Origin: Clostridium frigoris
GTDB taxonomy: Bacteria; Bacillota; Clostridia; Clostridiales; Clostridiaceae
Direction of reading: 5' to 3'
Length of the DNA stretch: 64,000 nt
Assembly (NCBI RefSeq): GCF_018861865.1
Contig: NZ_JAHLDV010000008.1
Span: 1 to 64,000 of the forward strand
In this document: one piece after another, positions 24,676-34,485 of the stretch
How positions within the stretch are numbered: position 1 is the stretch's first letter
Layout: each line of letters opens with the position of its first letter
Translations under genes and position numbers: made by a program
The notes under the pieces: generated by a model
What the model was told of the DNA's origin: nothing
The model's database searches: none
What the model saw: the letters and a program-made list of their open reading frames with translations, nothing else

Positions 24676-25692
24676 CTACTCTTTAAATATTTTACTTTTA
24701 ATAATAACAATAGTTTTTTTTATATATTCTTCTGATTTATAATTTTCGAGTTTATTATTCATCCGTAGCAAGAGAACATTTAAATTTAAAATATCTTCAT
24801 GGCTAATTTCTTTTAATTCTTTAAATATCAGTAAGGTCTTTTGGTTTTTATTATAATCATCTATTATTAAATTACCACCTCGCTCTGATATATCTAAATA
24901 ATGGGCATTTTTAATTAAAGCTTTTTCTTTATGAATAAATGATTTACTATATAAGTTTTTTACTATTACATGAACAGTAGAGGGTGACCAAAAACTAATT
25001 TCACTCAATTCACGTGATGTTACACCTGGAAATGCTGCAATTATCCACAGAGCTCTAAGTTGGGCATATGTTACATTAAACTCCTTTAGTGGTTCACTGT
25101 GACTACTTTTTATCGTTAAAATAAATATTCTTAACAAATTATATAAAGCAATTGTTTTTCTTATAATAACAATTGTGTTAATATCAAAATCAGTTACATT
25201 AATTTTTAAATTTAATTCATTTATTTTATCAATGTAATCAAAAATAAATTCTTTTTTTTCTTTTATTATAATTTTCGTGAAAATTTCTATAATAAAATCT
25301 AATTCTTCACTTGAAAATAAACCTATTAAATCAAAAAGGTAAACCTTGTTCTCCTTACCTTGTTTATTAACATTAATATACCAATTACCAAGCTCCGTTA
25401 ATTGGAGTTTATATAGCTTTTTATTAATTGTTTCTTCTTTAAATATTAGTTTTTTATTTATTAGAATTTTGATAATATTGCTAACTGTAGGCGAACTCCA
25501 ACACCCAATCCTAGCGATGTTACTAAGCGAGATTCCTGGAAACACCTTAATAATCCATAAAACTCGAAGTTGTGGCAGAGTTATACCTGAAGTTTCCACA
25601 GTCCTTGCATAATTAGATTCAATTTTTAGGAATGCATATCTTGCTAGATTATATAATGAATGTATACTTAGCAAATAATCATTTTGCTTCAT
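24676..25692 (-). CDS. Tandem-duplicated MarR-type winged-helix regulator
   Basis: 338 residues containing two MarR-like units in one chain. The first (about 10-150) has LPQLRVLWIIKVFPGISLSN then GCWSSPTVSNIIKILINKKL. The second (about 178-325) has YAQLRALWIIAAFPGVTSRE then SFWSPSTVHVIVKNLYSKSF. Corresponding residues are 170 apart, so the protein looks like a covalent dimer, where ordinary MarR proteins are 140-160 residues and dimerise. The halves have diverged enough to suggest an old duplication. DNA binding is inferred. It is transcribed divergently from fbp, with a 29-bp palindrome in the shared upstream region. Ligand and targets are unknown. Confidence 0.82.
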   Translation of the reverse strand: MKQNDYLLSIHSLYNLARYAFLKIESNYARTVETSGITLPQLRVLWIIKVFPGISLSNIARIGCWSSPTVSNIIKILINKKLIFKEETINKKLYKLQLTELGNWYINVNKQGKENKVYLFDLIGLFSSEELDFIIEIFTKIIIKEKKEFIFDYIDKINELNLKINVTDFDINTIVIIRKTIALYNLLRIFILTIKSSHSEPLKEFNVTYAQLRALWIIAAFPGVTSRELSEISFWSPSTVHVIVKNLYSKSFIHKEKALIKNAHYLDISERGGNLIIDDYNKNQKTLLIFKELKEISHEDILNLNVLLLRMNNKLENYKSEEYIKKTIVIIKSKIFKE

Positions 25693-25910
25693 AGAATTTC
25701 CCCTTATATGCGGCTTAACTTTTTATAAATTTCAGCTTTCATGTATTTAGACACCATAAAACATTGTACCAAAAATATTATATCAAATCAACAAAAGGAT
25801 TTTGCCTAATTCTAGATGCATTAATTACTTATAAAACATATTTATAGTTAACCTAATATATGCATAAAATATAACATAGTAAATAATATTTTATTTTTAT
25901 AATAAAATGT

Positions 25911-25939
25911 CCTATAATAGTATAATATACTATTATAGG
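25911..25939. promoter_or_regulatory. 29-bp palindrome between the MarR-like gene and fbp
   Basis: Two perfect 13-base arms (25911-25923 and 25927-25939) flank a three-base centre. The arms contain TATAAT-like -10 sequences, 56 bases upstream of the fbp start. It could be an operator over the fbp promoter, possibly for the adjacent tandem MarR protein. Confidence 0.55.
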
Positions 25940-25994
25940 ATTATGTTAAACCATTACATCCATAAAATTTATGCAATATAAAGGAGATTCAAAA

Positions 25995-27986
25995 ATGATA
26001 TTTTCTAGTGAGACACCAATTGAAACTATAGAAAAAGATTTGAGGTATCTTGAATTATTGGCTAGCAAGTATCCTACAATTCCAGATGCTTGTACCGAAA
26101 TCATAAATTTACAAGCTATCTTAAATCTACCTAAAGGAACTGAACATTTCCTTACAGATATTCATGGTGAGTATGAATCCTTTTCTCATGTTCTTAGGAA
26201 TGCTTCTGGGGTAATCAAACGAAAGATTAACGATATTTTTGGTAATTCACTTAGAGATATCGAAAAAAAAGAACTCGCAACTATTATATATTATCCAGAG
26301 CAAAAGTTAGATATAGCAATTAGAGAAGAAGATGATATAGACGATTGGTACAAAATAACTTTTCATAAACTAATTAAAATTTGTAGAACCATCTCCTCTA
26401 AATATACTATATCTAAAGTCCGCAAAGCACTACCACCAGATTTTTCATATATTATAGAGGAATTACTTCATGAACAACAAAGCACATTTAATAAACAAGA
26501 ATATTACAATGGTATCATTCAAACCATAATTAAAATTGGGAGAGCTAAAGAATTTATAGTTGCTATTTCAAATTTAATTCAAAGGCTTACTATAGATAGG
26601 CTTCATATTTTAGGAGATATTTATGATAGAGGTCCAGGAGCACATATAATCTTAGATACACTAATGAACTACCACTCTATTGATATACAGTGGGGTAATC
26701 ATGATATACTTTGGATGGGCGCTGCATCTGGATGTGAAAGTTCTATTGCTACCGTTCTTAGGATTTCAACAAGATATGCAAATTTAGATACAATTGAAGA
26801 AGGTTATGGTATCAACTTATTACCACTAGCAACTTTCGCTCAAGATTTTTATAATAATGACCCATGCACAGCATTTAAGCCTAAAGTTTTTCCAGAAAAT
26901 AATTATGCAGATAAAGACCTTAATTTAATATCAAAAATGCATAAAGCTATAACTATAATTCAATTTAAACTTGAAGCTGCAATAATAAAAAGGCGTCCCC
27001 ATTATGAAATGCAGTCTAGGTTACTTCTTAATAAAATAGATTATGAAAAGGGTACTATTAAACTTGATGGTAAAGAATATATTCTAAATGATTTTAATTT
27101 CCCAACTATAGATCCCAGTGACCCATATAAATTAAACAAAGATGAAAGACAACTTATAGACAAACTTAAATCTTCTTTCTTAAATAGTGAGAAGCTCCAA
27201 CAGCATATACGTTTTTTTTACTCTAAAGGTAGTATGTACTTAAAATATAATTCAAATTTGCTTTTTCATGGATGCATTTCACTAAGCGAAGATGGAAGTT
27301 TTAAAAAAATGAAAATAGATGACACCATTTACAGTGGAAAGTCCTATATAGATAGAACTGAGCGTTTAGCCAGAGAAGCCTATTTTGGTAAAGAAAATTC
27401 GGAATCTAAACTTTACGCACTAGATACAATATGGTATTTGTGGTGCGGTTCAAATTCTCCACTTTTTGGTAAAGATAAAATGACTACTTTTGAAAGATAT
27501 TTTATAGATGATAAGAGTACTCATAAAGAAGTTAAAAATTCATATTATAAATATAGGGATGATAAAACAACTTGCAATAAAATACTATCTGAATTTGGAT
27601 TAAATACTAACGATTCACACATTATAAATGGTCATGTTCCGGTAAAGACTAAACAAGGTGAGAGCCCTATAAAAGCTGATGGCAAACTATTGGTTATTGA
27701 CGGTGGTTTTTCTAAGGCGTATCAGCCAGAAACAGGAATAGCTGGATATACTCTTATTTATAACTCCTATGGACTACTCTTAGCATCCCATGCACCATTT
27801 GAATCTACCCAAAAGGCAATAGATGAAGGAAAGGATATTATATCCTCTACTATTGTTTTAGAAAAATCTACAAATCGTATACGTGTTGTAGATACTGATA
27901 TAGGCTTTGATATTAAAGATCAAATTAAAAATTTAGAGTCGCTTCTTACAGCATATAGAAAGGGCTTCATTAAAGAGCAACGCTAA
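25995..27986 (+). CDS. fbp: Fructose-1,6-bisphosphatase, class 3
   Basis: A 663-residue Firmicutes-type (class III) FBPase, a metallophosphatase unrelated to the E. coli enzyme. Metal-binding motifs are [12 protein letters not shown] (about 52-63), [14 protein letters not shown] (about 205-218), [10 protein letters not shown], and later [17 protein letters not shown] and [13 protein letters not shown]. It hydrolyses fructose-1,6-bisphosphate for gluconeogenesis. The start is ATG 25995, immediately after AAAGGAGATTC; a longer in-frame reading from 25971 has no site. It is a single gene with its own terminator. Confidence 0.95.
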   Translation: MIFSSETPIETIEKDLRYLELLASKYPTIPDACTEIINLQAILNLPKGTEHFLTDIHGEYESFSHVLRNASGVIKRKINDIFGNSLRDIEKKELATIIYYPEQKLDIAIREEDDIDDWYKITFHKLIKICRTISSKYTISKVRKALPPDFSYIIEELLHEQQSTFNKQEYYNGIIQTIIKIGRAKEFIVAISNLIQRLTIDRLHILGDIYDRGPGAHIILDTLMNYHSIDIQWGNHDILWMGAASGCESSIATVLRISTRYANLDTIEEGYGINLLPLATFAQDFYNNDPCTAFKPKVFPENNYADKDLNLISKMHKAITIIQFKLEAAIIKRRPHYEMQSRLLLNKIDYEKGTIKLDGKEYILNDFNFPTIDPSDPYKLNKDERQLIDKLKSSFLNSEKLQQHIRFFYSKGSMYLKYNSNLLFHGCISLSEDGSFKKMKIDDTIYSGKSYIDRTERLAREAYFGKENSESKLYALDTIWYLWCGSNSPLFGKDKMTTFERYFIDDKSTHKEVKNSYYKYRDDKTTCNKILSEFGLNTNDSHIINGHVPVKTKQGESPIKADGKLLVIDGGFSKAYQPETGIAGYTLIYNSYGLLLASHAPFESTQKAIDEGKDIISSTIVLEKSTNRIRVVDTDIGFDIKDQIKNLESLLTAYRKGFIKEQR

Positions 27987-28006
27987 TCTTATAAAAATCA
28001 TTTTAA

Positions 28007-28059
28007 AAAGGATTTAAGACCATTTGGCGCCCAATGTACCAAGTGACCTTAAATCCTTT
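28007..28059 (+). terminator. Terminator of fbp
   Basis: A 12-bp outer stem (28007-28018 with 28048-28059) encloses a smaller GC-rich inner hairpin around 28021-28036. It is followed by a moderately T-rich stretch. Confidence 0.75.
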
Positions 28060-28136
28060 AATATATAAGAATATTAAGCATAATATTGGTTATGATTAAC
28101 TTAATTACCGCAGCCTTAATCTACTACGTAGCTATT

Positions 28137-28156
28137 GTCTGCTACGGTCTGCTACG
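28137..28156. repeat. Two tandem copies of a 10-bp sequence
   Basis: GTCTGCTACG occurs twice head to tail, followed by CAG and T5. With nearby CTACGTAG it allows several small hairpins (CGTAGC with GCTACG) just downstream of the 63-residue protein gene. It may act in termination of that gene; otherwise unexplained. Confidence 0.5.
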
Positions 28157-28166
28157 CAGTTTTTAC

Positions 28167-28358
28167 CTACTTTCTGTCATATACACTTAACAATTCTTGT
28201 AGTTTATGAGCCTGCATTGCTGATTGCTCTGCAAATTCCCTAAATGTATTACTAACTGTCTCTTCTGATACTTCTCCTGCAAATGATTGATAATCCCTAG
28301 TATCTTCTTGTGCATCTAATAATTTTTTCATAATAGTATCTCTAGTATTCATTTCCAT
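28167..28358 (-). CDS. Small protein of unknown function (63 aa)
   Basis: A 63-residue, mostly helical and acidic protein. The segments DTIMKKLLDAQEDTRDYQSF and FREFAEQSAMQAHKLQELL are spaced like two helices of a ferritin-like or coiled-coil small protein. There are no cysteines and no membrane segment. The ATG at 28358 is eight bases after GGAG; an upstream in-frame GTG overlaps that site and is rejected. It is a single gene. It resembles small clostridial proteins of unassigned function; I do not recognise a specific family. Confidence 0.6.
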   Translation of the reverse strand: MEMNTRDTIMKKLLDAQEDTRDYQSFAGEVSEETVSNTFREFAEQSAMQAHKLQELLSVYDRK

Positions 28359-28432
28359 TTTTATCACTCCTTCAAAAGTATTTTCCCACTAAAGATATTT
28401 TTTATGTATTTTAAATTCGAAATATATTAATA

Positions 28433-28476
28433 AATAAAGGAGATTAAGAATTGTACAATTCTTAATCTCCTTTATT
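28433..28476. terminator. 44-bp near-perfect palindrome ending htrA
   Basis: Bases 28433-28453 pair perfectly with 28456-28476 around two central bases, directly downstream of the htrA stop. It probably terminates htrA and may also stop transcription from the other side. Confidence 0.75.
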
Positions 28477-28489
28477 ATATACGTCTAAT

Positions 28490-29833
28490 TTATACAGAAA
28501 GTGTTATATTTATTTTTATGGTCTTTCCATTTCTCACGAGTTCTATTTTAACTACATCACCAGCTTTATGTGTAGCTTTAATCTTATTTATTTCTGCGAC
28601 AGTTTTAATCTCTTTACCATCAAATTTTATGATTACATCTCCGGATGTTATACCTCCTTTTTCTGCTGAACTAAACTCTTTCACCTGCGAAATATACACT
28701 CCTACTGGAATATTATATTGTTTTGAAATATCAGCGGTTATATCTCTGCAAGATATACCAATGTTTAGAATTGGTTTTATTAAATTCTCCATTTTAGGAT
28801 TTACTGTATTAATTGGTATTGCAAAGCCTAATCCTTCTACCCCTGTTTCACCTATTTTAGCAGTGTTTATTCCTATAACTTGACCCTTAGAATTTACTAA
28901 CGGCCCACCACTATTGCCCGGATTAATAGCTGCATCTGTTTGAATAAATTTGAGATTTTTATCTTCAATACTTACTTGCCTATTAAGTGCACTTACAACC
29001 CCTGTAGTAACAGACCCTATAAATTCTGTTCCTAGAGGATTTCCTATTGCAACAACCGATTCTCCCACCTCAAGCGCATCCGAATCTCCAAATACAGCTA
29101 CACCTGGCACTACAGTATTTGCAGCTAACTTAATAACGGCTACGTCCGCTGCTGCATCATAATTAATTACTTTAGCAGAAACTTCCTTTCCATTATTTAA
29201 GGTGACTTTAATATTTTGAGATCCACTTATAACATGATAATTCGTCAATACATATCCATCTTTATTGAAAATTATACCAGTGCCTACTCCTTCTTGCTCA
29301 GCAGTATCCCCCCTAACATCACTACTTACAGCAGTTGTTTTGGTAGAAATTGCAACTACAGAAGAGCTTACCTTCTTTACAATTTCTGGTACAGTTAAAA
29401 TATCTGTACTGGTACTTGTAATAAGTTTTGCTTTTGCGGTGCTAGCAACCTTTGTATCAGATACTTTAGGTGTTGTAGCAGTACTTGTATCTTTCATCAT
29501 ATTCATTGTCACAATAGCTGATCCGATACCCCCAAGTGTAGAACATATTACACCTACTATTACGTAGGCAACTATTCTTTTTCTCATACCGCCTTTATTC
29601 TTTTTCACTTTTTCATTATTTATATTTGAGTAATTAGTATTTTCTAATATAAGTGGAATATCTTTACTTCCTTTTTCTTTATAATCTTCACTAGGAACTT
29701 GCATTTCCATTGTAAGATCTTTATCATTGTCTTTCTTAATATTTTCATTTGTATTATTGCTTTCACTACCGATTATATTATCATTTGTATCATTTGTTTC
29801 ATTCGTATCATTATTATTTGAATCATCATTCAT
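28490..29833 (-). CDS. HtrA/DegP-type membrane serine protease with PDZ domain
   Basis: 447 residues. A cytoplasmic N-terminus of about 80 residues, very rich in Asn and Asp, precedes one membrane helix (about 88-108, KRIVAYVIVGVICSTLGGIG). An S1C protease domain follows with the triad in VLTNYHVIS (His), DAAADVAVIKL (Asp) and NPGNSGGPLVN (Ser). A C-terminal PDZ domain ends the protein (about 360-447, GVYISQVKEFSSAEKGGITS then GDVIIKFDGKEI). It degrades or refolds damaged envelope proteins. The start ATG 29833 is chosen for its AAGGAGGA site; an ATG 11 codons upstream has none. It is monocistronic. Confidence 0.93.
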   Translation of the reverse strand: MNDDSNNNDTNETNDTNDNIIGSESNNTNENIKKDNDKDLTMEMQVPSEDYKEKGSKDIPLILENTNYSNINNEKVKKNKGGMRKRIVAYVIVGVICSTLGGIGSAIVTMNMMKDTSTATTPKVSDTKVASTAKAKLITSTSTDILTVPEIVKKVSSSVVAISTKTTAVSSDVRGDTAEQEGVGTGIIFNKDGYVLTNYHVISGSQNIKVTLNNGKEVSAKVINYDAAADVAVIKLAANTVVPGVAVFGDSDALEVGESVVAIGNPLGTEFIGSVTTGVVSALNRQVSIEDKNLKFIQTDAAINPGNSGGPLVNSKGQVIGINTAKIGETGVEGLGFAIPINTVNPKMENLIKPILNIGISCRDITADISKQYNIPVGVYISQVKEFSSAEKGGITSGDVIIKFDGKEIKTVAEINKIKATHKAGDVVKIELVRNGKTIKINITLSV

Positions 29834-30036
29834 ACTTTTTTCCTCCTTATTTATTTTCCAGGGCATATCAGTAACTAACTGTTATTATCGTATAAAATAT
29901 GATTTATTTATATCTTTTTACAGACCAAATTATGTTTTATCTTTAATTATATTTTAAAACATTTATATTGCAATTTGGTGACAAATTTGTGAACAAACTT
30001 TTAACTAATCGATATTTTCCCTAATATTCACTTATA

Positions 30037-31263
30037 TTATTTGCAAGCGTACAATTCAACTATTTTTAATATTACATCAACAGCCTTTTCCATAGCAAAT
30101 GTAGGTATAAATTCATATTTACCGTGGAAATTATGGCCACCAGCAAATATATTAGGTGTAGGCAGCCCCATAAATGAAAGCCTTGCGCCATCTGTGCCAC
30201 CTCTTATAGGTTGCATTATAGGATTTACCCCCACTTCCTTTAAAGCCAAAAACGCCGTGTCTACTATATGCTTTACTGGTTCTATTTTTTCTTTCATATT
30301 AAAATATTGATCCTTAATTTCTAATTCAATCGTTCCACTACTGTATTTATCATTTAATTTATCAACTATATTTTTAATAAATATCTTTCTATTTTCAAAA
30401 TTTTCACTATCAAAATCTCTTATAATATATTGAAGTTTTGTTTCCTCAACCTCACCATTAATACTGATCAAGTGATAGAATCCTTCGTAACCCTCTGTAG
30501 TAGCTGGAGTCTCATTACGAGGCATTAAGTTTATAAACTCATTAGCAATAAGAGATGAATGAATCATTTTTCCCTTTGCGGATCCTGGATGAACGTTTCT
30601 TCCATGAATAGAAATTTTTACTCCTGCAGCATTAAAATTTTCATACTCTAGTTCACCAATAGGTCCACCATCTAAAGTATATGCAAAGTCTGCACCGAAT
30701 TTTTTCACATCAAAGATATCCGCACCACGACCAACTTCTTCATCTGGTGTAAATCCAATACGAATTGTACCATGCTTAATGTTAGGATTCTGCATTAAAT
30801 ACTGCGCAGCTGCCATTATCTCTGCAATTCCTGCTTTATCATCAGCCCCTAAAAGGGTTGTTCCATCTGTTGTAATAATAGTTTTCCCTATGTAGTTTTT
30901 TAATTCAGGGAAATCTTTTGGAGATAATACTATATTATTTTCTTTATTTAATATAATATCTTTACCATCATAATTGTAAACAAATTTAGGCTTAACGTCT
31001 TTACCAGAAATATCTGGCGCAGTATCCATATGAGATATAAATCCTATAGTTGGTACATTTTTCTCTACATTAGATTCAATAGTAGCCATTACGTATCCAT
31101 TCTCATCTACGCTCGCCTTACTTAGTCCCATTGTTTTTAATTCTGCTACTAATTCTTTAGCAAGTACCATTTGTCCAATTGTACTTGGAACAGTTATTGA
31201 TTCCTCATCAGACTTAGTATCATAACTTATATATTTTAGAAAATTTTCTACAACTTTTGACAT
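30037..31263 (-). CDS. pepT: Peptidase T (tripeptide aminopeptidase)
   Basis: A 408-residue M20 metallopeptidase of normal length that releases N-terminal residues from tripeptides in the cytoplasm. Metal ligands lie in [13 protein letters not shown] (His, Asp), [16 protein letters not shown] (bridging Asp), [13 protein letters not shown] (catalytic and metal Glu), [19 protein letters not shown], and the final [11 protein letters not shown]. The ATG at 31263 has GAGGAG eight bases upstream. It lies 30 bases after the DUF1836 gene on the same strand, so the two are probably co-transcribed. Confidence 0.96.
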   Translation of the reverse strand: MSKVVENFLKYISYDTKSDEESITVPSTIGQMVLAKELVAELKTMGLSKASVDENGYVMATIESNVEKNVPTIGFISHMDTAPDISGKDVKPKFVYNYDGKDIILNKENNIVLSPKDFPELKNYIGKTIITTDGTTLLGADDKAGIAEIMAAAQYLMQNPNIKHGTIRIGFTPDEEVGRGADIFDVKKFGADFAYTLDGGPIGELEYENFNAAGVKISIHGRNVHPGSAKGKMIHSSLIANEFINLMPRNETPATTEGYEGFYHLISINGEVEETKLQYIIRDFDSENFENRKIFIKNIVDKLNDKYSSGTIELEIKDQYFNMKEKIEPVKHIVDTAFLALKEVGVNPIMQPIRGGTDGARLSFMGLPTPNIFAGGHNFHGKYEFIPTFAMEKAVDVILKIVELYACK

Positions 31264-31293
31264 ATTGACATCTCCTCATTTTTTAATGATTTG

Positions 31294-31884
31294 TTATTGT
31301 TTTTTTAAAAAATTATCAATTAATTTTTCCGCCATTCTCTTTTGCATATTTGCTTTATTAGTAAGTAACAGGATCATTAATATTAATTCTATTAACTCTC
31401 CATCTTCTTTTCCCATTTCTTTGATTTTCTCTTTTATAAATTTAGCATCTTTATCCGTATCACGTGCAAACTCTTTATTTTGGACCTCTTTTATATCCAA
31501 AAAATCATTATATAAATCACCTAATGGTATATTTATGCTTTGTGGTGCTTTTATATCAATAATAGGATCAAATAACGTATAAATATCACTAATTGATATT
31601 GTTTGCTTTAGATTATAAATAAGCGTAAGTAAAATAATATGCTCATTAGTATATTTTTTATTTTTAGCTGGCATCAAAACCTTACCTTTAGTGTAGTTAT
31701 TGATCATTGTTTTTGTAAGGATTTTATCCTCTTCATTTCGTTTAAGACTACCAAGCTTTTCATTAAAAAAAGTTGTAACTTGATCCATATATAAATCTAC
31801 ACATGGTATTTCTACTAAACTAATATCTTTTGCTCCTATAATTTCTTCAACTAATTTATTTAAAGTTTCCTCGTTATAATTCAT
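31294..31884 (-). CDS. DUF1836 family protein
   Basis: A 196-residue cytoplasmic protein carrying the DUF1836 core at about 55-105: DKILTKTMINNYTKGKVLMP followed by KKYTNEHIILLTLIYNLKQ. That block resembles a MerR-like helix-turn-helix followed by a helical domain. No function is established; the family is typical of Firmicutes. It shares an apparent transcript with pepT. Confidence 0.8.
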   Translation of the reverse strand: MNYNEETLNKLVEEIIGAKDISLVEIPCVDLYMDQVTTFFNEKLGSLKRNEEDKILTKTMINNYTKGKVLMPAKNKKYTNEHIILLTLIYNLKQTISISDIYTLFDPIIDIKAPQSINIPLGDLYNDFLDIKEVQNKEFARDTDKDAKFIKEKIKEMGKEDGELIELILMILLLTNKANMQKRMAEKLIDNFLKKQ

Positions 31885-31991
31885 TCATTCCACCTCACAC
31901 TCATTATATAGCATTAATTACATTGAATCTATAATTACCAGTATTATTAAAAATATAATTATATAAAAAGAAAGCACATATTAGTATAAAT

Positions 31992-32021
31992 GCATAAATC
32001 TTTGATAAAAGATTTTAATGC
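31992..32021 (-). terminator. Probable terminator after nth
   Basis: AAATCTTT (31996-32003) pairs with AAAGATTT (32008-32015), extended by GCAT/ATGC across a small bulge, about 25 bases after the nth stop codon. The minus-strand T-run is weak. Confidence 0.45.
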
Positions 32022-32044
32022 TTTTTAACCAACATACACTTTCT

Positions 32045-32695
32045 TTATATATTCTTAGATTTACCATTTAAAAATTCGCAATAAGGTGCTATAGGGCACA
32101 CCTCACAATTAGGTTTCCTTGCCTTACATATTTCTCGTCCATGCCATATAATAAAATGATGAGCATCACTCCACATTTCCCTTGGAATGTTTTTCATAAG
32201 TTGCTGTTCTACAATCTCAACATTTTTCCCGTTGGCAAACCCAATTCTTTTTGAAACTCTAAAAACATGAGTGTCTACAGCAATAGCGGGAATTCCAAAA
32301 GCATTAGACAATACTACATTAGCGGTCTTTCTACCAACTCCTGGAAGCTCTGTTAACTCTTCCATGGTACTTGGCACTACGCCCCCATATTTTTCTAATA
32401 AAAGTTTTGTAGCGCCCAATATATTTTTGCTTTTATTATTATAAAACCCACAACTCTTAATTTTTTCGCCTAATTCATCACTTGATAATGTAATCATAGC
32501 CTCTGGTGTATTGTATTGTGCATATAACTTCTTTGCAACAATATTAACCCTTACATCTGTACATTGAGCCGATAATATTGTTGATACTAAAAGCTCATAA
32601 TGATTTGTAAAATCAAGTCCACACTTTACACCTGCATATGTTTCGCTAAGAATTTTAAGAACACTCTTAATTGTTTTTTTATTTATATTAATCAC
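32045..32695 (-). CDS. nth: Endonuclease III
   Basis: A 216-residue DNA glycosylase/AP lyase for oxidised pyrimidines. It has STILSAQCTDVRVN, the helix-hairpin-helix ELPGVGRKTANVVL with the catalytic lysine, the catalytic aspartate in AVDTHVFRVSKRI, and a C-terminal 4Fe-4S loop with cysteines in ICKARKPNCEVCPIAPYC. The start is uncertain: GTG at 32695 gives a plausible N-terminus, but the AGGTG site lies over it. It is close to plsC (35 bases), probably in the same transcript. Confidence 0.95.
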   Translation of the reverse strand: MININKKTIKSVLKILSETYAGVKCGLDFTNHYELLVSTILSAQCTDVRVNIVAKKLYAQYNTPEAMITLSSDELGEKIKSCGFYNNKSKNILGATKLLLEKYGGVVPSTMEELTELPGVGRKTANVVLSNAFGIPAIAVDTHVFRVSKRIGFANGKNVEIVEQQLMKNIPREMWSDAHHFIIWHGREICKARKPNCEVCPIAPYCEFLNGKSKNI

Positions 32696-32730
32696 CTACT
32701 TCTTACTAATTAAATTATATAAAGTTATTA

Positions 32731-33441
32731 CTATCTATTTATTTTGGAATATACTCCTCTATACTGTTCAGGAAGTAGCACTGCTACACCCGACATTATT
32801 TCATTCATAACTCTGTCATAATATTCATCACGAGCTTCGTCTTTATCCTTAGCTTGTAGCATAATAGGATCACCAATGCTAATATTTACATCAGCATGAT
32901 GAAATTTTTCTAATGCCATATCTTTTTCGCTAATTGGCAACAATTTCTCTGTTCCCCAAATACCCATTGGAAGAATTGTTGCTTTTGATAATTTAGCCAT
33001 TAATATAATGCCTCTCTTGCCCTCTATCATCTTTCCACTTCTACTTCTTGTCCCTTCTGGAAACATCATAATATTATTGCCTTGTTTTAGCGTACTTACT
33101 ATCTTAGATATAGCGTCTTTATCAGGCGAATTAGGATGCACTTGTATAGTTTTCGCTACAAAAAAACCTAACTTAGTAAGCCTATTATCTGTTAGCTTTA
33201 CCCCTGCTAAAAAAGTTACATTATCATCCTTTAATAACTTGTTAAGAATTATACCATCCGCATTACTTAAATGATTGCATATGAAAATTATAGGCGACTT
33301 TATATCCTTAATTTTCTCCATTCCCTGGGTTTTAATGTTTGCATATTTGTTAATGTATGAATCTAATAATCTTTTTGCTATAAATGAAACAACTCTATCT
33401 GGTAAAACGTTTATTATTCCTAACGCAGATTTCGAAAGCAT
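32731..33441 (-). CDS. plsC: 1-acyl-sn-glycerol-3-phosphate acyltransferase
   Basis: A 236-residue LPLAT-family enzyme that makes phosphatidic acid at the membrane. The catalytic HX4D motif is in CNHLSNADGIIL and the acceptor-binding motif is FPEGTRSRSGK. A further conserved proline block is ILPMGIWGTEKLL. The start is taken at ATG 33441 with GGTGG seven bases upstream; a longer frame from 33459 has no site. It lies between queG and nth on the same strand. Confidence 0.92.
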   Translation of the reverse strand: MLSKSALGIINVLPDRVVSFIAKRLLDSYINKYANIKTQGMEKIKDIKSPIIFICNHLSNADGIILNKLLKDDNVTFLAGVKLTDNRLTKLGFFVAKTIQVHPNSPDKDAISKIVSTLKQGNNIMMFPEGTRSRSGKMIEGKRGIILMAKLSKATILPMGIWGTEKLLPISEKDMALEKFHHADVNISIGDPIMLQAKDKDEARDEYYDRVMNEIMSGVAVLLPEQYRGVYSKINR

Positions 33442-33479
33442 CTGAATTCCACCTTTCATAAATAATGACTATAAAAATA

Positions 33480-34472
33480 TTATAATTTGAAATACTTTAA
33501 AAGTCTATAATAATAATCTCTTATATAAGGTGATGTATCCTTCTCTACAGTTATAATTTTAACCTTTTCAATAAAAAGCGAATTAATAATTGCATTCCTT
33601 TTAATAATATTTTTACCTCTCCACCCACAAGAAGTTATTTTATAATTATCTTTAAACAATTTATTATCAATATTCATTAATTCTTTCAAATTAGGTGTTC
33701 TCATATGTTCATATGGTTTAAATTCTTTAATAACACTTAATTCAACTTCTTTATTGTAGGGACAAACTCTCTGACAAGTATCACAGCCAAATAACCTACC
33801 ATCTAATTTATCAAACCAGAAATCCTCTATATCTTTTTTCTGAGTTATATAGGATAAACATATATTAGAATTATTATTTATTCCAAACTTCCCTTTAACT
33901 ATAGCACTTGTAGGACATGATGACAGACATATTTCACAATTACCACATTTTTGCGTAACGCTTTTATCAGGGTCTATCACTAAATCTGTTATAATTTCTC
34001 CTAAAAAAACATATGAGCCATACCTTTGAGTTATTAACATATTATTTTTGCCTATAAATCCCACTCCACTTAGACTTGCAATATATCTCTCAGGCAATGC
34101 ATTACTATCTACAAAATACATAGCTTTTGCACCCATACCCTCAATAAATGTGCAAATTTTTTTCATATATTCAATTAATACAAGGTGATAATCTCTTCCC
34201 CTAGTGTAATTCGAGAAATATAATTTTTTATTAATATCGTTATCATACAGGTATGGAAATGCAATAGAAATTATAGTTTTCCCATCTTTCATATATATAA
34301 ACGGATTTATCTTTTTATTTAAATCTCTTTCTTCAAACTCATTTTCTAAACCTAGTTTTTTTCTCTTATCAAAATAAGGATTTAGCTCATGAAAAATTCT
34401 ACATTCGCTAAACCCTATTGTATCTAAACCATTTATGCTGCAAAATTTAATTATGTCATCTTTAACACTCAT
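33480..34472 (-). CDS. queG: Epoxyqueuosine reductase
   Basis: A 330-residue cobalamin-dependent Fe-S enzyme performing the last step of queuosine synthesis in tRNA. Landmarks are RGRDYHLVL, the catalytic-Asp region YFVDSNALPERYIA, GFIGKNNMLI, and two 4Fe-4S motifs, CGNCEICLSSCPTSAI and CDTCQRVCPYN. The C-terminal HEAT-like helices of some QueG proteins are short here. ATG 34472 is chosen, with AAGGGA eight bases upstream and 13 bases after the cysE stop; a longer frame would overlap cysE by nearly 60 bases. It appears to be the third gene of the cysK-cysE-queG transcript. Confidence 0.92.
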   Translation of the reverse strand: MSVKDDIIKFCSINGLDTIGFSECRIFHELNPYFDKRKKLGLENEFEERDLNKKINPFIYMKDGKTIISIAFPYLYDNDINKKLYFSNYTRGRDYHLVLIEYMKKICTFIEGMGAKAMYFVDSNALPERYIASLSGVGFIGKNNMLITQRYGSYVFLGEIITDLVIDPDKSVTQKCGNCEICLSSCPTSAIVKGKFGINNNSNICLSYITQKKDIEDFWFDKLDGRLFGCDTCQRVCPYNKEVELSVIKEFKPYEHMRTPNLKELMNIDNKLFKDNYKITSCGWRGKNIIKRNAIINSLFIEKVKIITVEKDTSPYIRDYYYRLLKYFKL

Positions 34473-34485
34473 ATCCACAGTCCCT

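Noticed and set aside
28933-29567. Plus-strand open frames opposite htrA
   Set aside because: Their Thr/Ser/Val-rich composition arises from reading the complementary strand of a gene; no start signals.
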